From Gyromitra esculenta (taxonomy: Eukaryota; Ascomycota; Pezizomycetes; Pezizales; Discinaceae): DNA of 64,000 bases. Under the pieces are notes generated by a model. The model had not been told where the DNA came from. It ran no database searches and was given only the letters and a program-made list of their open reading frames with translations. The translations under genes and the position numbers were made by a program. This document shows positions 35,701-46,436 of this stretch, in pieces (within the stretch, counting starts at the first letter, position 1; each line of letters starts with the position of its first letter). The stretch lies in contig JBCAML010000014.1 of assembly GCA_038503075.1 (NCBI GenBank), positions 248,001 through 312,000 on the forward strand, read 5' to 3'.

Positions 35701-36071
35701 AGCTCGGGAATCGTTTGTAGCGAATAACGTGAATATGCTGAGCCTGCATTTTTTGCTTGTAATGGAAGGAACTATCCTGAGACTCGAACTAGTCTTTAGA
35801 AGATTTTCATGATATCGCATATTAACCTTCACACGTCGCTTTATCTGTCTCATCAATTAATCCTATTGACCAAAATCACATAATTCCTCCGCCGGTTCAT
35901 GGATTTATATACAGACTACGCCAGTTCTAGGTTTCAGATCCGTGGAACCGCAGTCATACCTTATCCCAAGCCTACGTGATTTAAATCGCACCTCCCATGA
36001 TATATGTGCTTTCGTGCGCCTCGGTACGAAAAAAAAAAAGGTCCCACGCCCCGGGCTAAGCATAAGAATCG
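32785..36071. other. Intergenic region, AT-rich
   Basis: These 3.3 kb show no recognisable gene on either strand. Short frames (for example 33,186-33,392 and 34,457-34,684) have no family features. There is a short CTG/CTA trinucleotide run at about 34,868-34,892 and several TACATGTA-type palindromes. No transposon terminus was recognised. Confidence 0.35.
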
Positions 36072-36560
36072 TCATGTGCTCGAAACTGGTTCTGGTCTTG
36101 ACGAGAATAATATTTTCCACCTAACAACATCCACAATTTCCAATTCCTCACCGTCCCAGGTCCCATTCTCTGCGCTTTTCTCCCGTAGTGATGGATCTCT
36201 CCGCCTAATAATTCCTAGTGGCGTCACAAGTTTCTTAACTTCACCTGTGAGCCGTTGATGTTTCCCCACATACAAATAGACACGTTTGGACTTTGTTGGG
36301 TCCTTCTTATCTTGTTCGGTTAGCATGTCTGGGAAGACAATGCGTCCGATGGGGGTCTCGTGAGATACAGAGGGGTCTATTTCCATTCCGTCTTCTTCGC
36401 CTCTGTCTTCCGGCTGAGCTTGAGGGGTAGGCATGTTGATTGTCCCCTGAATTTCTAGTAAGGCGAGGCCAGAAGGCGTGTGGAGGAGTTGGGGAAGGGG
36501 ATTTTGTTTAGGAGTTGAATGCGGGACTGAGGTTGTCGCATGAAGGGGTATTGATGGCAT
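36072..36560 (-). CDS. CTF8: Ctf8, subunit of the Ctf18-RFC alternative clamp loader
   Basis: Ctf8 pairs with Dcc1 on the Ctf18-RFC complex, which loads or unloads PCNA at replication forks and supports sister-chromatid cohesion. This is a single exon of 162 residues. The family signature is continuous: LPQLLHTPSGLALLEIQGTI near residues 22-42, IGRIVFPD, KRVYLYVGKHQRLTGEVKKL, PLGIIRRR, and ELEIVDVVRWKILFSSRPEP at the end. The length fits. It lies 264 bp downstream of the Mus7/Mms22 stop on the same strand. That gap contains two ACGCGT boxes (36684-36689 and 36717-36722), candidate sites for the S-phase factor MBF. An overlapping plus-strand frame is a shadow. Confidence 0.93.
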   Translation of the reverse strand: MPSIPLHATTSVPHSTPKQNPLPQLLHTPSGLALLEIQGTINMPTPQAQPEDRGEEDGMEIDPSVSHETPIGRIVFPDMLTEQDKKDPTKSKRVYLYVGKHQRLTGEVKKLVTPLGIIRRRDPSLREKSAENGTWDGEELEIVDVVRWKILFSSRPEPVSST

Positions 36561-36683
36561 TTTGGATGATTGGATTTGATAGGTCTAGGGTTCGATGTTT
36601 AGGGGATGGGTTTAGTTCATGGAGGGAAGAAAAGCAAAGTAGTGGTTGTTGGTTGTCGTTCTTGGCAAAGGTAGGCTTTGGAG

Positions 36684-36722
36684 ACGCGTTGGAAAAAGTG
36701 CCAAGGAGTTCGCGAAACGCGT
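36684..36722. promoter_or_regulatory. Two MCB (ACGCGT) boxes upstream of CTF8
   Basis: ACGCGT occurs at 36684-36689 and again at 36717-36722, 124-162 bp before the CTF8 start codon. ACGCGT is the MluI cell-cycle box recognised by the MBF (Mbp1/Swi6-type) regulator of G1/S genes. Use in this organism is inferred. Confidence 0.55.
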
Positions 36723-36824
36723 AAAGTGCTGAGTATAAACTACATGTACTGTACTCTATGAACGCCTAGCTAAATAACTAAACACATATACATACATTGA
36801 GTTGTTCTCCAAAAAGACACACAT

Positions 36825-39800
36825 TTAACAAAAAAGATTTTCCAATGCCCGTAACGCCTTCCCATGCTGTTTCCTCCGACGAACACCACCCTTGTGCGGT
36901 TTTCCCTTGGCTTCGAATTCCCAAATACTAACATCGACAATCTTGCCAATCGCCTCAAACATCTCTGTCCGAGAGGCCACTGCTAGCAAATTTTCAACTG
37001 CCATCCCAAATGAAACTTTTAACGAATTGGAGCCCTCTTGCTCGCAACCCAAAAGAGGAGGGTGTACTTCCTTCCTTGAAGGACCTCGTATAATATACCA
37101 CGACCCCCTGTAACTGGTCCATTCCTTCTTGATGGCGGTCTTTAGGATAGCTGCGCAGTCTTTCCGTGCGAATTCGTAAGGTCCTTCAAAATTTTGATTC
37201 ATACGTACATCGACTGGAGATTCACCCTCGCGGCTGTTAATTAGATTCCTAATGTATCCGGAGTACTTAATGAGATAGCATGCACAGTCGTAGGCAACCT
37301 CTGCAAATTTTTCCATTGAGTCCCCGGACGCGGATAACCAATCGATTAGTGGAATAGCTTTGGTAATCGTGATGACCATAAATGAGAAAGTCCCTAATGT
37401 CGAAGGTGATATGACTTCAGAAGACTGTTAAAAATTAGCTATCAATAATTACTAACTTCAGAGTGGAGAGAACAGACATTTAGGACGAAGGAGCTAACGG
37501 CTAACCTCATTCCTTCTAGGAGGGAAGTCAGCATTGACAAAACCGACTTGACACACCCGTAAAGAGTCGAATCAATGTCTTCTCGCATCTTGGAGATCAA
37601 TTTCTCCGAGGCCCTAAGAATAGGGATTGCAAGGACCCATCCACATGGCTCACGAAAAGCACATTCCAAATATACGGGAAATACGGCCTCAAAGAAAAAA
37701 GCCCGTATCGTGGGCTTAGTTGAATCCCCGTCTTCGAAATCCCCCGAGAGTGCCATTGTGAGTTGGCTGACCAAGTATTCTTGCTGTCCATCAACAGCTG
37801 CCCTCTCACATAGTGATTGAAAGAAACTAAAAAGCGCTTTATGAGTTCTTCGGTGGTGGAGCTTTAGCCCATAATTTTTGAGTTTGCCAACAACATATGT
37901 AGGATCAGTAGTAGGGAGAGGAAAAGCAGTAGAATCAGTGAAAAATCTATCGATGTTGACAATGTCCGTTGAGTGTTGTTGTAAGTATTCAACGACTTGT
38001 TGAATGAACTCAACATATGCACCAGGTGCGGATTTTATTTGAAGTTCCTAAAAAATAGTAAGCGCTATCCCAAAGATTGCACCGGAAGCCACATTAAAAC
38101 TGAGATATACCAGGTAATTCTCTTTCATAGATTTCATCATCGCCATGAGCATTTCAGAATATTCGCGTTTGAGGGAAACTGCGCTCTGAGGCGAATCATG
38201 ATGGGCTGCTTCAAGAGACTCTCGCATGTTCGCCAATACCGCTACATAGTGTTAGATGTGGCTCAAGTTAACTCTAGAGGGAATTCTTACTCGATATTAA
38301 AGATAGTCGACGGAGACGGAAGTCGTTTTGTGTGATATTAAAATATCCACTAGATTCGTCTCGAGCGAAGGGAAGATTCGAAAACATGCGGTTCTCGGGA
38401 TCTGATTTGAGTAATGCCATGGTATATTCGTTCTGGAACTTAAGCATTGATTCTCGCTCAACCAAGGTTTTCAGCCAGAAAGAGATGAATATTGTTTTGT
38501 TGGCTTCATATACGCCACTTCCGGACAATATGATCTTGGGCATGAAGTACGCTGTGAATTTTCGAGTCTGCTCTGTGTCTCGGAGAGAAGCCCACGATTC
38601 ATTACCGTAAGTATCAAGGTAAGTACTCCAAGTCTATTAAACAGTCAGCTTTCATCATAGCGAATCCGGAAGAAAGAGAAACAAGCCTTCAACCCATTTT
38701 GTACGAGAAATCCAATCACGAGAGCCCATGTATCAACTAGTTTCACTAATAAACTTTCCTCGGGCTGCTTGTCTGCTCCGAAACAGTTGGAAAGCATACG
38801 ATGAAGTGATTGATAGACAATAGCCAACAAATGCTATACAAAAGTTAGCAAACTTGAATATAATTCCTATCTGGAGAGGAGAGGAGTTATACCTCAGCGG
38901 CTGGCCTTTTTTGGTCCTGTACAACCAAATCATCAAATCCAGACCAGTCACCGTAATCTTGACTATCCTCATCGGCGATTTCAATAGCGAGAGTGGCAGG
39001 ACTATACTGCGTTCTGCAAACGGAGAGATATTGTTGTATTAGTTGGAGAACCTCCACAACTAGTTTATGGGACAACCGGTTGTGCGAATTCAGGATATTT
39101 GCAGTCGAGGCTGTGTAGGTTAGTCTTGTTTTAATTTCATGATGCAGAATTGGATACCTTTAGTAAAAATTACTATAGCACTGTCTACCCGGCCTTCAAT
39201 CCTAGACAATGCGATGCCTAAGGATTTGACCGCATCGTTCAAAATGCCTTCCAACTCGTTTTGGTTTCGTCGGACATTATTTTCCAGCAGATCTTCGAAT
39301 ATGTTTATGTCTCCATTACGTTTTGCGGCTTGTAACTGTTTTTCGGCCTCGCTTCGCGCTGCGTGATGCTGATTCAATGTCTGAGTTACGAGATCATCAA
39401 ACCATTCCATGAATGGCATCAATGCTTTGATATTCTCCCCAGTGTGTAGTTGAAAACGAATCAGATTAGACCACGCTCTGATACTAACGCTACAGGCCCG
39501 ACGGTGAGAAAGTTCAGGATCAACGAGATTACGTATCGCATCAAGATGAGGTCGGCAGTCTGGAGGTGCTGCCCAATAAAGCGTCGTGAGGAGATCATGG
39601 TGGTTTTTTAAAGCGACTAGATGTTCTATATGAAGCCCTTCTTCTTTGGGGTATTGCCGTCGGTGGTTTGGCGTGAGCCTATTGACGAGATTTCCAATCT
39701 TTTTGGTCGTGGATGTCGTTTTCATTAAGTTTATACCTATGGCAACGATCTTTAATAGAAGATGGAAACATCGATCAGAGTCTCGAACTGCCAAGGACGG

Positions 39801-42800
39801 ACCATTGTCAAAGTTTTGAAGAAATTCTGGAGAGCCATATTCATTTTCGTTCTTCAAGTTGGCTAAATGGTTCTTTGCAAAAAATTCGTAGAGGGTAGGG
39901 ATGATAATATCTGGATTCGCCCAACTCCATGAACTGATGAGATGATGACACCGCGCATAGAGAATTCGGCAATAATCAAGAATGCTGCCGGAGTGACCCT
40001 CGGGGTTTGTATTGTAAACTTCCAAAGGTCGACCGATGAGAATTTTTAGTAGAGCCCAATTTTCCGACAAGTGATATTCATTTAACGATCGTTGAGCAAT
40101 CCCTAGTGTATCGAACTGGTATAGCGGAACTATTGTCAAAACCATGCGCCAGTACTTTTCAAATATTCGAACGTCCAAAGCCCTTTCAATCTCTGCGGTG
40201 TGTAGTTCAGAGTTGAAGAGCTGCCAAAAGCTAATATCCGGAGATCTAATCTGGCCCAAAATGTGGATGGCGATAACCCATATTTCAACGATGTAATGTT
40301 CTCGATCAATACCTTTCTCATACTTGCTTAGTTGTCTTTGGTCCTCATAACATTCTCTGATTGCATCTAGTCCGCATTTCATAAGTTGGGCGAGCAGCTG
40401 ATGACTAGATTTCCGAATCGACTTTATTGTCTCGATTCGTAACTGGGTTTGAGTATCCCCGGACGAAAGCCGATGGATTTGTAGGGAAGAAACCAAACCG
40501 AATGCAAGGAGTTGGAGCTTGATGCGTGTTGACGGATTTCTTGAATTGCAATGAGAATTACTCTCTCCCAAGGTTGTCACGACTCGATCGCAGCAGACAT
40601 CAATAGCTTGCAAAACTCTTTGGCCGAAGGATATTATATCAATGGAATCTGAAAAGGAGATAATGCGAGCAAGGTAATTTGAAAAGAACATGTAAAATGA
40701 ATACACATGTGACGTAAAACAATGGAATTCGGCTCCGTTCAGCTCATCTTTTTCGTTTGCCTTATCCGTATCATCTGCAATCTTACTCATGATGAGCTCA
40801 AGATCCGCACTAACAGAATCCGTGTATACACCCCAATGTATAATCTTTTCACCGAATGTGAAACTACTTCTATGATTTCCCCTAAAGCCTTTAGCTGGGG
40901 GAGTGTCCAAGGCTCTTAATAAACCCCCATCTCCAATAAACGTCTCACTATTAAAGATCGTTCCAGGTTTAAGTGGCGCCGTATCGAAGTTTAGTGGATA
41001 TCTACTACCGTACGGTAGTAATCCTTGAAGTACGGGCTTATTATTACTAGGTGACTCTTCAAGAGTATTCAAGTCCAAATCCTCAAAGGTATCCTGTGGT
41101 GAAGGCTGTCGCCGCTCGATAGTATCAGCGTCTATTCTTCTTGGTGTCCTTTTTCTTCGAGATCTAAGTGTAGGTTTAGGTAGTTCTGATACTTCAAGAG
41201 ATGGACTTAGGACTGCTGTTGGCGGGTTTCGCGAAGCAATGGGAAGAGGCATAGATTGCACCAAATCTCTGTCTTCCATGAATCTTGCAATGTGGGGATT
41301 TGTCTGAGCTCTGTAATGCAGTAGGGTGGCAATATCAGGAGTAGGGAGCCTTTGATGCAATCTTCTGGGCGTATTATTTAGTGCTGCCAGTATCTCAAAT
41401 TGTGCCGGCTGAGGTGAAAAATTCGGCCTATGGGTAATGAAATTACTTCGTTTTGGCACAATCGTGACTGTACTAGACTGAGTTTTCGGCCGGGGGCGGG
41501 TAGGAACAAGGGCTCTGGATACCGGTTGTCCTCGTGAGGCATTTAATAGTGTGGTTTGCCTTCCTCCTAGTCTCCTAGGTTGCGAAAGTTTGGTAGCTGA
41601 AGGGATTCTAGGCTGGTTTTCGGAGGGATGCCCGTGGGGCCCACTAAGAACTTGGAGGGGAGGTAGTCCTAGCTGATGCCTGGGTAAATTGTCCTGATCG
41701 CTAGCACGAACTAAACCAGAATTCTGAAAATTTACACCAAGGTCATGCTCTGCTGGAAACCCCAGGGTCCCCTTTCTCCAGTCTTTTAATACCGCCTGAA
41801 CATCTCTGGTGTCCAACTCAGTTTCTAACACGAACAGCTTTCTAGAGGGGCTTTGTCGGCCTCGATCTTTCCTCCCACTTGCCACTCTTGCCGCAAGTTT
41901 GATAAAAGTGGGCGGTGGGATGGCAGCCATAGATCTGTAGTATTGTACTGCATCCACAATCCCAACTCTCGGAGCTGCTGACTTTTTCCGATTAGTGGTT
42001 TTCTTTTTTGAAGTTACATGACCCATTATCTTTGGTTGACGAAGGAGAGCTGAACCGCTCCCCTGTCTCAATGTAAAAGCTTGATCTCTGCTACTACTTG
42101 TAATAGGATTCCTCTTGAGGGATTGATTGGAAACTCGCTTCTTCCGTTTGTTTTGCGTATTCTGATGGTTTCTGGAAGCCACAGGAAGCATGTAATCGAT
42201 TTTATCATCTTCTATTATGTCGTTTGAATCGATCCATCTCCTAGTCGGCGCATCCTTTTCTCTGGGAGTCTTCTTTGCAGAAGCAGAAGAAATAATTACC
42301 AATTCATCACTTGATGAGCCTGATTCATGATTAAACGAGAACACGTCTTCAGGAGTGCGTATCCTCGATGAAATTTTAACTCTGGCAACCCCAGGCCTCT
42401 GAATATCTTTTCTCGGCGAGTGTTGGTTGCGTCGATGTTCATTACCATCACCTGTCTGCTTGTTCTGGTCTAGTTTCCACCAAGAAGCTGGAAGAACTCC
42501 ATTTGTTTTGCGCTGGAGTTTGATCATGGCTTGGGACTCGTCCTCCTCATCCACCTCGTCGGAGCTAGAGGGAGAAGGAGATGAAGAGGGGATAGCAATT
42601 GTCAATTGTTTCTTCCGTTCGTTCACCAAAGGCTCAACAGACTCTAGGCCAGATTCAGAGGAAAGATCTAGAAATGCAAAGCGCCGTTTTTCAGCAGGGG
42701 CCTCTGTTTGGTTTAAACTTTCTTCCGCTGAAGTCCAAACAGCTCGGTTCAAGTGAGTTTGCGCTAATGGCGTCCTGGAACTTTGGGGAGAAGAATCTGA

Positions 42801-44309
42801 GGGTATCTCGTAAATATCTGGGGTGCTGAGTATTCCATTTGTTTGCACTGCCGGTGAAGACCCAGCATTTTCTTTCCTTTGTGCGGGATTCCGAGGGGTT
42901 GTATTAGTTTTCCCGGTTGAGTGGCGTTTCGAATACGTATGTGCCACCTTTCGCCGCTTCACTCCATTCGATGGAGAATTATTTGATCTCGATCTTCCTA
43001 TCATGGTACTTATGCTTGTAGGTAACCCGCCTTCCGCGCCATCCTCGATACCGAATTGTGCTTCCTCTTCTACCTGAGGAGCTCTGTATCTAGAGTAGTG
43101 ATCGGGTTGTAGAGGTGCCACGTACTCGGCTTCTTGGGAATCGTTATCCCCGGCACGTGTCCTTCCGGCTTCCATTTCAGCCTCAACCTCATTAAGCCTT
43201 ACAGGTCTAACACCGCGAGATTTGAGAGTTTGGCGATAGCGCTCACCCTCTATAAGATACGGGTTTACTTGTATCGGTTTGCGTTCACGAAGACTGCGGA
43301 TAGGAGCAGCCCAGTGTTCATGGTCATCTTCACGAGTCGGGACTACAACTTGAAAAGCTGCCGCTAGTGTAGCCATATTCTCGGGCACTGGTGAGGGCGG
43401 TGGCGGGGTAGATTGTGTAGAAGGTGGAGACGAAAGTGGCGAAGAACTCTCGGCCATTCGGCTAGGTTCCCGGAAAATATCCTTTTGGGGGGGCGTAGAG
43501 AAGCTTTGAGCAATTTCAGAGGGTATTACATGGCTCTCGTTTTTATTATACGGGAAAAACTGCATTTCACCAGTAATTGGGTCTGGTGAAGGATGTGATT
43601 GTGCTTGTTCATTTTCAAACCTTGCCCCTTCGCCTGCTCGATCGTCCTGTTCCGAGGGATTGTCAACATTTCTCTCTATAGGTAGGGTTTATTTAACTCA
43701 CTAACCCGTATATTGATGCTCTCCACCTCATCCTCTATGTTACTCAAATCTAGGACTGAGATTTCTCTATAATTCCTCAGGGCCATTTCCAATCGGGTTA
43801 ATGGTTCTGATCCCTTCAGCTGTTTGCTAGAATCCAGCACTGAGACTTCTGTTTCGCTGCTTCCTTCCTCCGTAGTGATCCCACCTATTTGCTGCCTTGA
43901 TCGCTGCTGTTGGCTAAGAACAGATACTGCTGGCCTAGCAGGTGTCATTAAGGATGGCCTAGGGAGTTGATCTATATCCACATAGTCTTCATCGGCATCA
44001 TAATTCATAACCGTGTTCTATTTGTTATAAGCGGGTGCCTTGAAAAATCAGATGGTAAACACCCACCTCTACTATATCTTGAGGAGTCACCACCTCCTCT
44101 AAAGCCACATTTCCTCCTATTATCATTTCTGCTAATTCCATCTCCGCTTCTATTTTCGGTAAGTCCTCCATATTTTCGTTCTCGATCTCGGGATCATTTT
44201 CGGGTGCGTCATGTCCCACGTTTAATTCCTCCTGTGTCGACAATTCTCCATCTGAAAAATCTTCGTCATCTGAATTTGGCACATAACCCAGCTCACGCCA
44301 GTTCGCCAT
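36825..44309 (-). CDS. MMS22: Mus7/Mms22 family DNA-replication repair protein
   Basis: Mms22/Mus7 is the adaptor of the Rtt101/Cul4-type ubiquitin ligase that acts at stalled replication forks. My nine-exon model is complement(join(36825..37424,37478..38047,38111..38241,38291..38633,38687..38833,38893..39110,39158..43633,43702..44017,44067..44309)), 2347 residues. The start MANWRELGYVPNSDDEDFSD is family-typical. About residues 230-1040 are disordered and rich in Ser/Pro/Arg. The conserved Mus7/MMS22 region begins near LPYGSRYPLNFDTAPLKPGT and runs to the C-terminus, with YGDWSGFDDL, ESWASLRDTEQTRKF, VVEYLQQHSTDIVNIDRFF and DPTYVVGKLKNYGLKL. The intron at 38634-38686 appears to be GC..AG, because homology requires the join GLK-TWSTYL. 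The second intron is ambiguous: 43676-43743 also works and changes about 20 residues. Three ACGCGT boxes lie upstream. Confidence 0.9.
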
Positions 44310-44837
44310 ATCATCTCTGTTTTGTGATAATGCGAACTATGGCTGCAGTTTAGTTGGATGGGAGAGATTGGTTGTGGGAAGAAGAGCGTCAACGCTTTGT
44401 ATTTCCGTCAGCGTTGTGGTTGTCGTGCTGGTGGGGTGGGTCGTTGAAAAGGCGACGCGTTTTGCATGCATCCGAATGTAATTAACGCGTCTATGAGAAG
44501 ACAGATATCCAGAATTAACAAAATTCTCCACAAATTTTCAAGGGAGTACTGCTGTAAAGCGAATAGGAATATAATTTAAATTTACACTATATTTTTCATT
44601 TTTCTAAATAGATTTTCGACAAGATGGAGGTGTGACAGATTACGCGTGACGCCATCAAGGAAAACGTCAAGATAAAGTTCAAGTGTCGTGTTGACATCAC
44701 AGATAACCGAATGAGCTAACCTATATATAGTCTAGCAGGTAAGGGTGTATCGACGACATCTGCACGCCAGTATATCTTTATTGTCGTTTCAATCCCCACC
44801 CCACGGTTATCTGCAGCTTCCAGAAAGAAGTCGTATC
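44310..44837. promoter_or_regulatory. Divergent promoter with three MCB (ACGCGT) boxes
   Basis: This 528-bp region separates MMS22 (minus) from a small membrane protein gene (plus). ACGCGT occurs at 44455-44460, 44485-44490 and 44642-44647. These lie 146-338 bp upstream of the MMS22 start, a density well above the one-per-4-kb random expectation. MBF-dependent G1/S transcription of MMS22 is the likely meaning, by analogy with yeast replication genes. Confidence 0.6.
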
Positions 44838-45212
44838 ATGAGAGGTAAGGGAGCTCTGATTCCGGTAGGATTCGCTATTTTCTTCGGTGTTATGAATGGT
44901 ATGTTACTCTTAAACCTTTTTATTAAATTTTTCTGATATGCTCACTGATGATGGTATGCAGGGTACTCCATATTCCAGCCTCTTGTCGTGGATGATCGCA
45001 TTAAGACTATCCAAGCAAAGTATGTAGCCTTTCGCGAACCGCCCAATATGAACCGCCCAATTAATTTTGCGAGCAGAGGTGCGAAAGAAGCAGTTTCATC
45101 AGACGCACCATTACAAAAGAAATCCGAAGCAGTCCAGGCCGCAAACGTGAATGAGCAAGCGGCAAAGAAAGCCCTGGAAGAGCTGAAAGTAGACGCTGGA
45201 CCTGCGGCTTGA
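44838..45212 (+). CDS. Small single-pass membrane protein, unknown function
   Basis: Model: join(44838..44898,44962..45212), 103 residues. The 63-nt intron (GTATGT..TGCAG) splits a Gly codon. Residues about 5-22 (GALIPVGFAIFFGVMNG) form one membrane segment just after the start. They are followed by YSIFQPLVVD, a basic/amphipathic stretch, and an Ala/Lys-rich C-terminal helix (about 60-98). The layout (very short N-terminus, one membrane helix, soluble tail) is common for small mitochondrial inner-membrane proteins, but I do not recognise the family and targeting is not shown. It shares its promoter region with MMS22. Confidence 0.75.
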
Positions 45213-45531
45213 ACGGCGATCTGATCTAGAGATTTTTATGAACACGGGAATAGAATAGGCAGTATCGAAGATTACAACATAAATTTTTGTAGGGTAATTT
45301 GTATATATAGATGTAGATTTATGATATTTTGAGGATAAGGTTACAGCTTATGGCATTAAATTTCTAATTAATGATAAATAATTCTGGTGAAGTCCAGTTT
45401 TTTAGGTGCCATATCATCCCTGTCGCTGCCGAAAACTATTCGGCCGTCAAATAAAAATATACTAGTTTAGAGCCCTGGATAGGTCTAGTGCTACGCTCCC
45501 TTCTTCCTCTCCTGTCAAGTTTATGTATGAC
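45213..45531. terminator. Convergent 3' region
   Basis: About 320 AT-rich bases lie between two gene ends facing each other. AATAAA-like and TATATA elements (for example near 45290-45320 and 45450-45465) could serve polyadenylation on both strands. No other feature is seen. Confidence 0.4.
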
Positions 45532-46436
45532 TTATTGCGGGCTTTCTCTGAGGCGCGAACGGTGTCGTGGTCTATGTCCTTCGTCTTCTTTCCTCGGAGA
45601 GTTTGATCGTCGTCGTTCTCCATGTTTTCTGCGACTCCGACTTCGATCTCGGTCACGGCTTTCGGTATCGTCTCTCCGCCTATCTTTCTTCTCATGGCTC
45701 CGTGATCCTGATCTGTGACAAGATCTCCGTACCCTATCCTCATCTTTATCCCGTGACCTCTTATGTCGTGTCTTCTTTTCATCACTGTCCTGGATGTGTC
45801 GTAACTTTGTCGTGCATTCACCGCAGACTCTAACCTTCACGAGAGCATTCTTCTTCTCGCCCCTTTCCACATATTCAAACATTAACTCAAACCCTCGTAG
45901 ACCTTCTTTGCCTCCTTCCTTTTCTGTTGCATCATCAGGGTCTTCGTCGAGCGTGCTATCACGATTCTTGCATGACAAATTCGCGCATGAAAATTGGCCT
46001 TTGCCCGCGAGAACTTCCTCTTTAGTTCGCCATCTCATTGCAATCTTTCAAATTAATTAGCTATGATAAACTTAGAATATGGAGAGAGCCCATAGCTCAC
46101 TTGCTTCTCTTTCCATCTCGCCAGTTCAGCAACTGCGAATTCCTTGAATAGCTTCTCATAGTATTTTTTAGCCATGACCTTCTCCTGGTCTTTATCATCC
46201 AACTCGTCATCGTCTTTCCGAATGAACTGATGATTATCTTCAATTATGTCTCTCTCGCTTCGGGCCTTTTGTAGTGTTGGGACGTAACCACCATAGTAGC
46301 GTAGGTAGGCATCGGTCGCTCGAAGATGGCGCGCGTATGCTGAAGTTGAGGCACTTGAGTGAGAGAATACCTTCCGAGAGTGCAATTTATCGGCCGATGA
46401 GGAGGCAGCTGCCCAGGCGTGATTTGGAGGAGGCAT
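45532..46436 (-). CDS. FRA10AC1 homologue (spliceosome-associated family)
   Basis: FRA10AC1 is a conserved nuclear protein associated with the spliceosome. Model: complement(join(45532..46044,46101..46436)), 282 residues. Family blocks are clear: AYLRYYGGYVPTLQ, MAKKYYEKLFKEFAVAELAR, IAMRWRTKEEVLAGKGQFSC with C-x4-C, and GFELMFEYVERGEKKNALVK followed by RVCGECTTKL (second Cys pair). The C-terminal ~90 residues are an Arg/Ser/Asp-rich tail. The family requires the join KQ-IAMRWRT. This makes the 56-nt intron GTGAGC..TTGAAAG, i.e. an AAG 3' splice site. The alternative last-exon frame ending near 45462 also looks open, so the very C-terminus is slightly uncertain. Confidence 0.9.

Noticed and set aside
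35760..35800. GAGACTCGAACTAG, resembling a minus-strand tRNA T-loop
   Set aside because: No acceptor or anticodon stem can be paired with it at the right distances.
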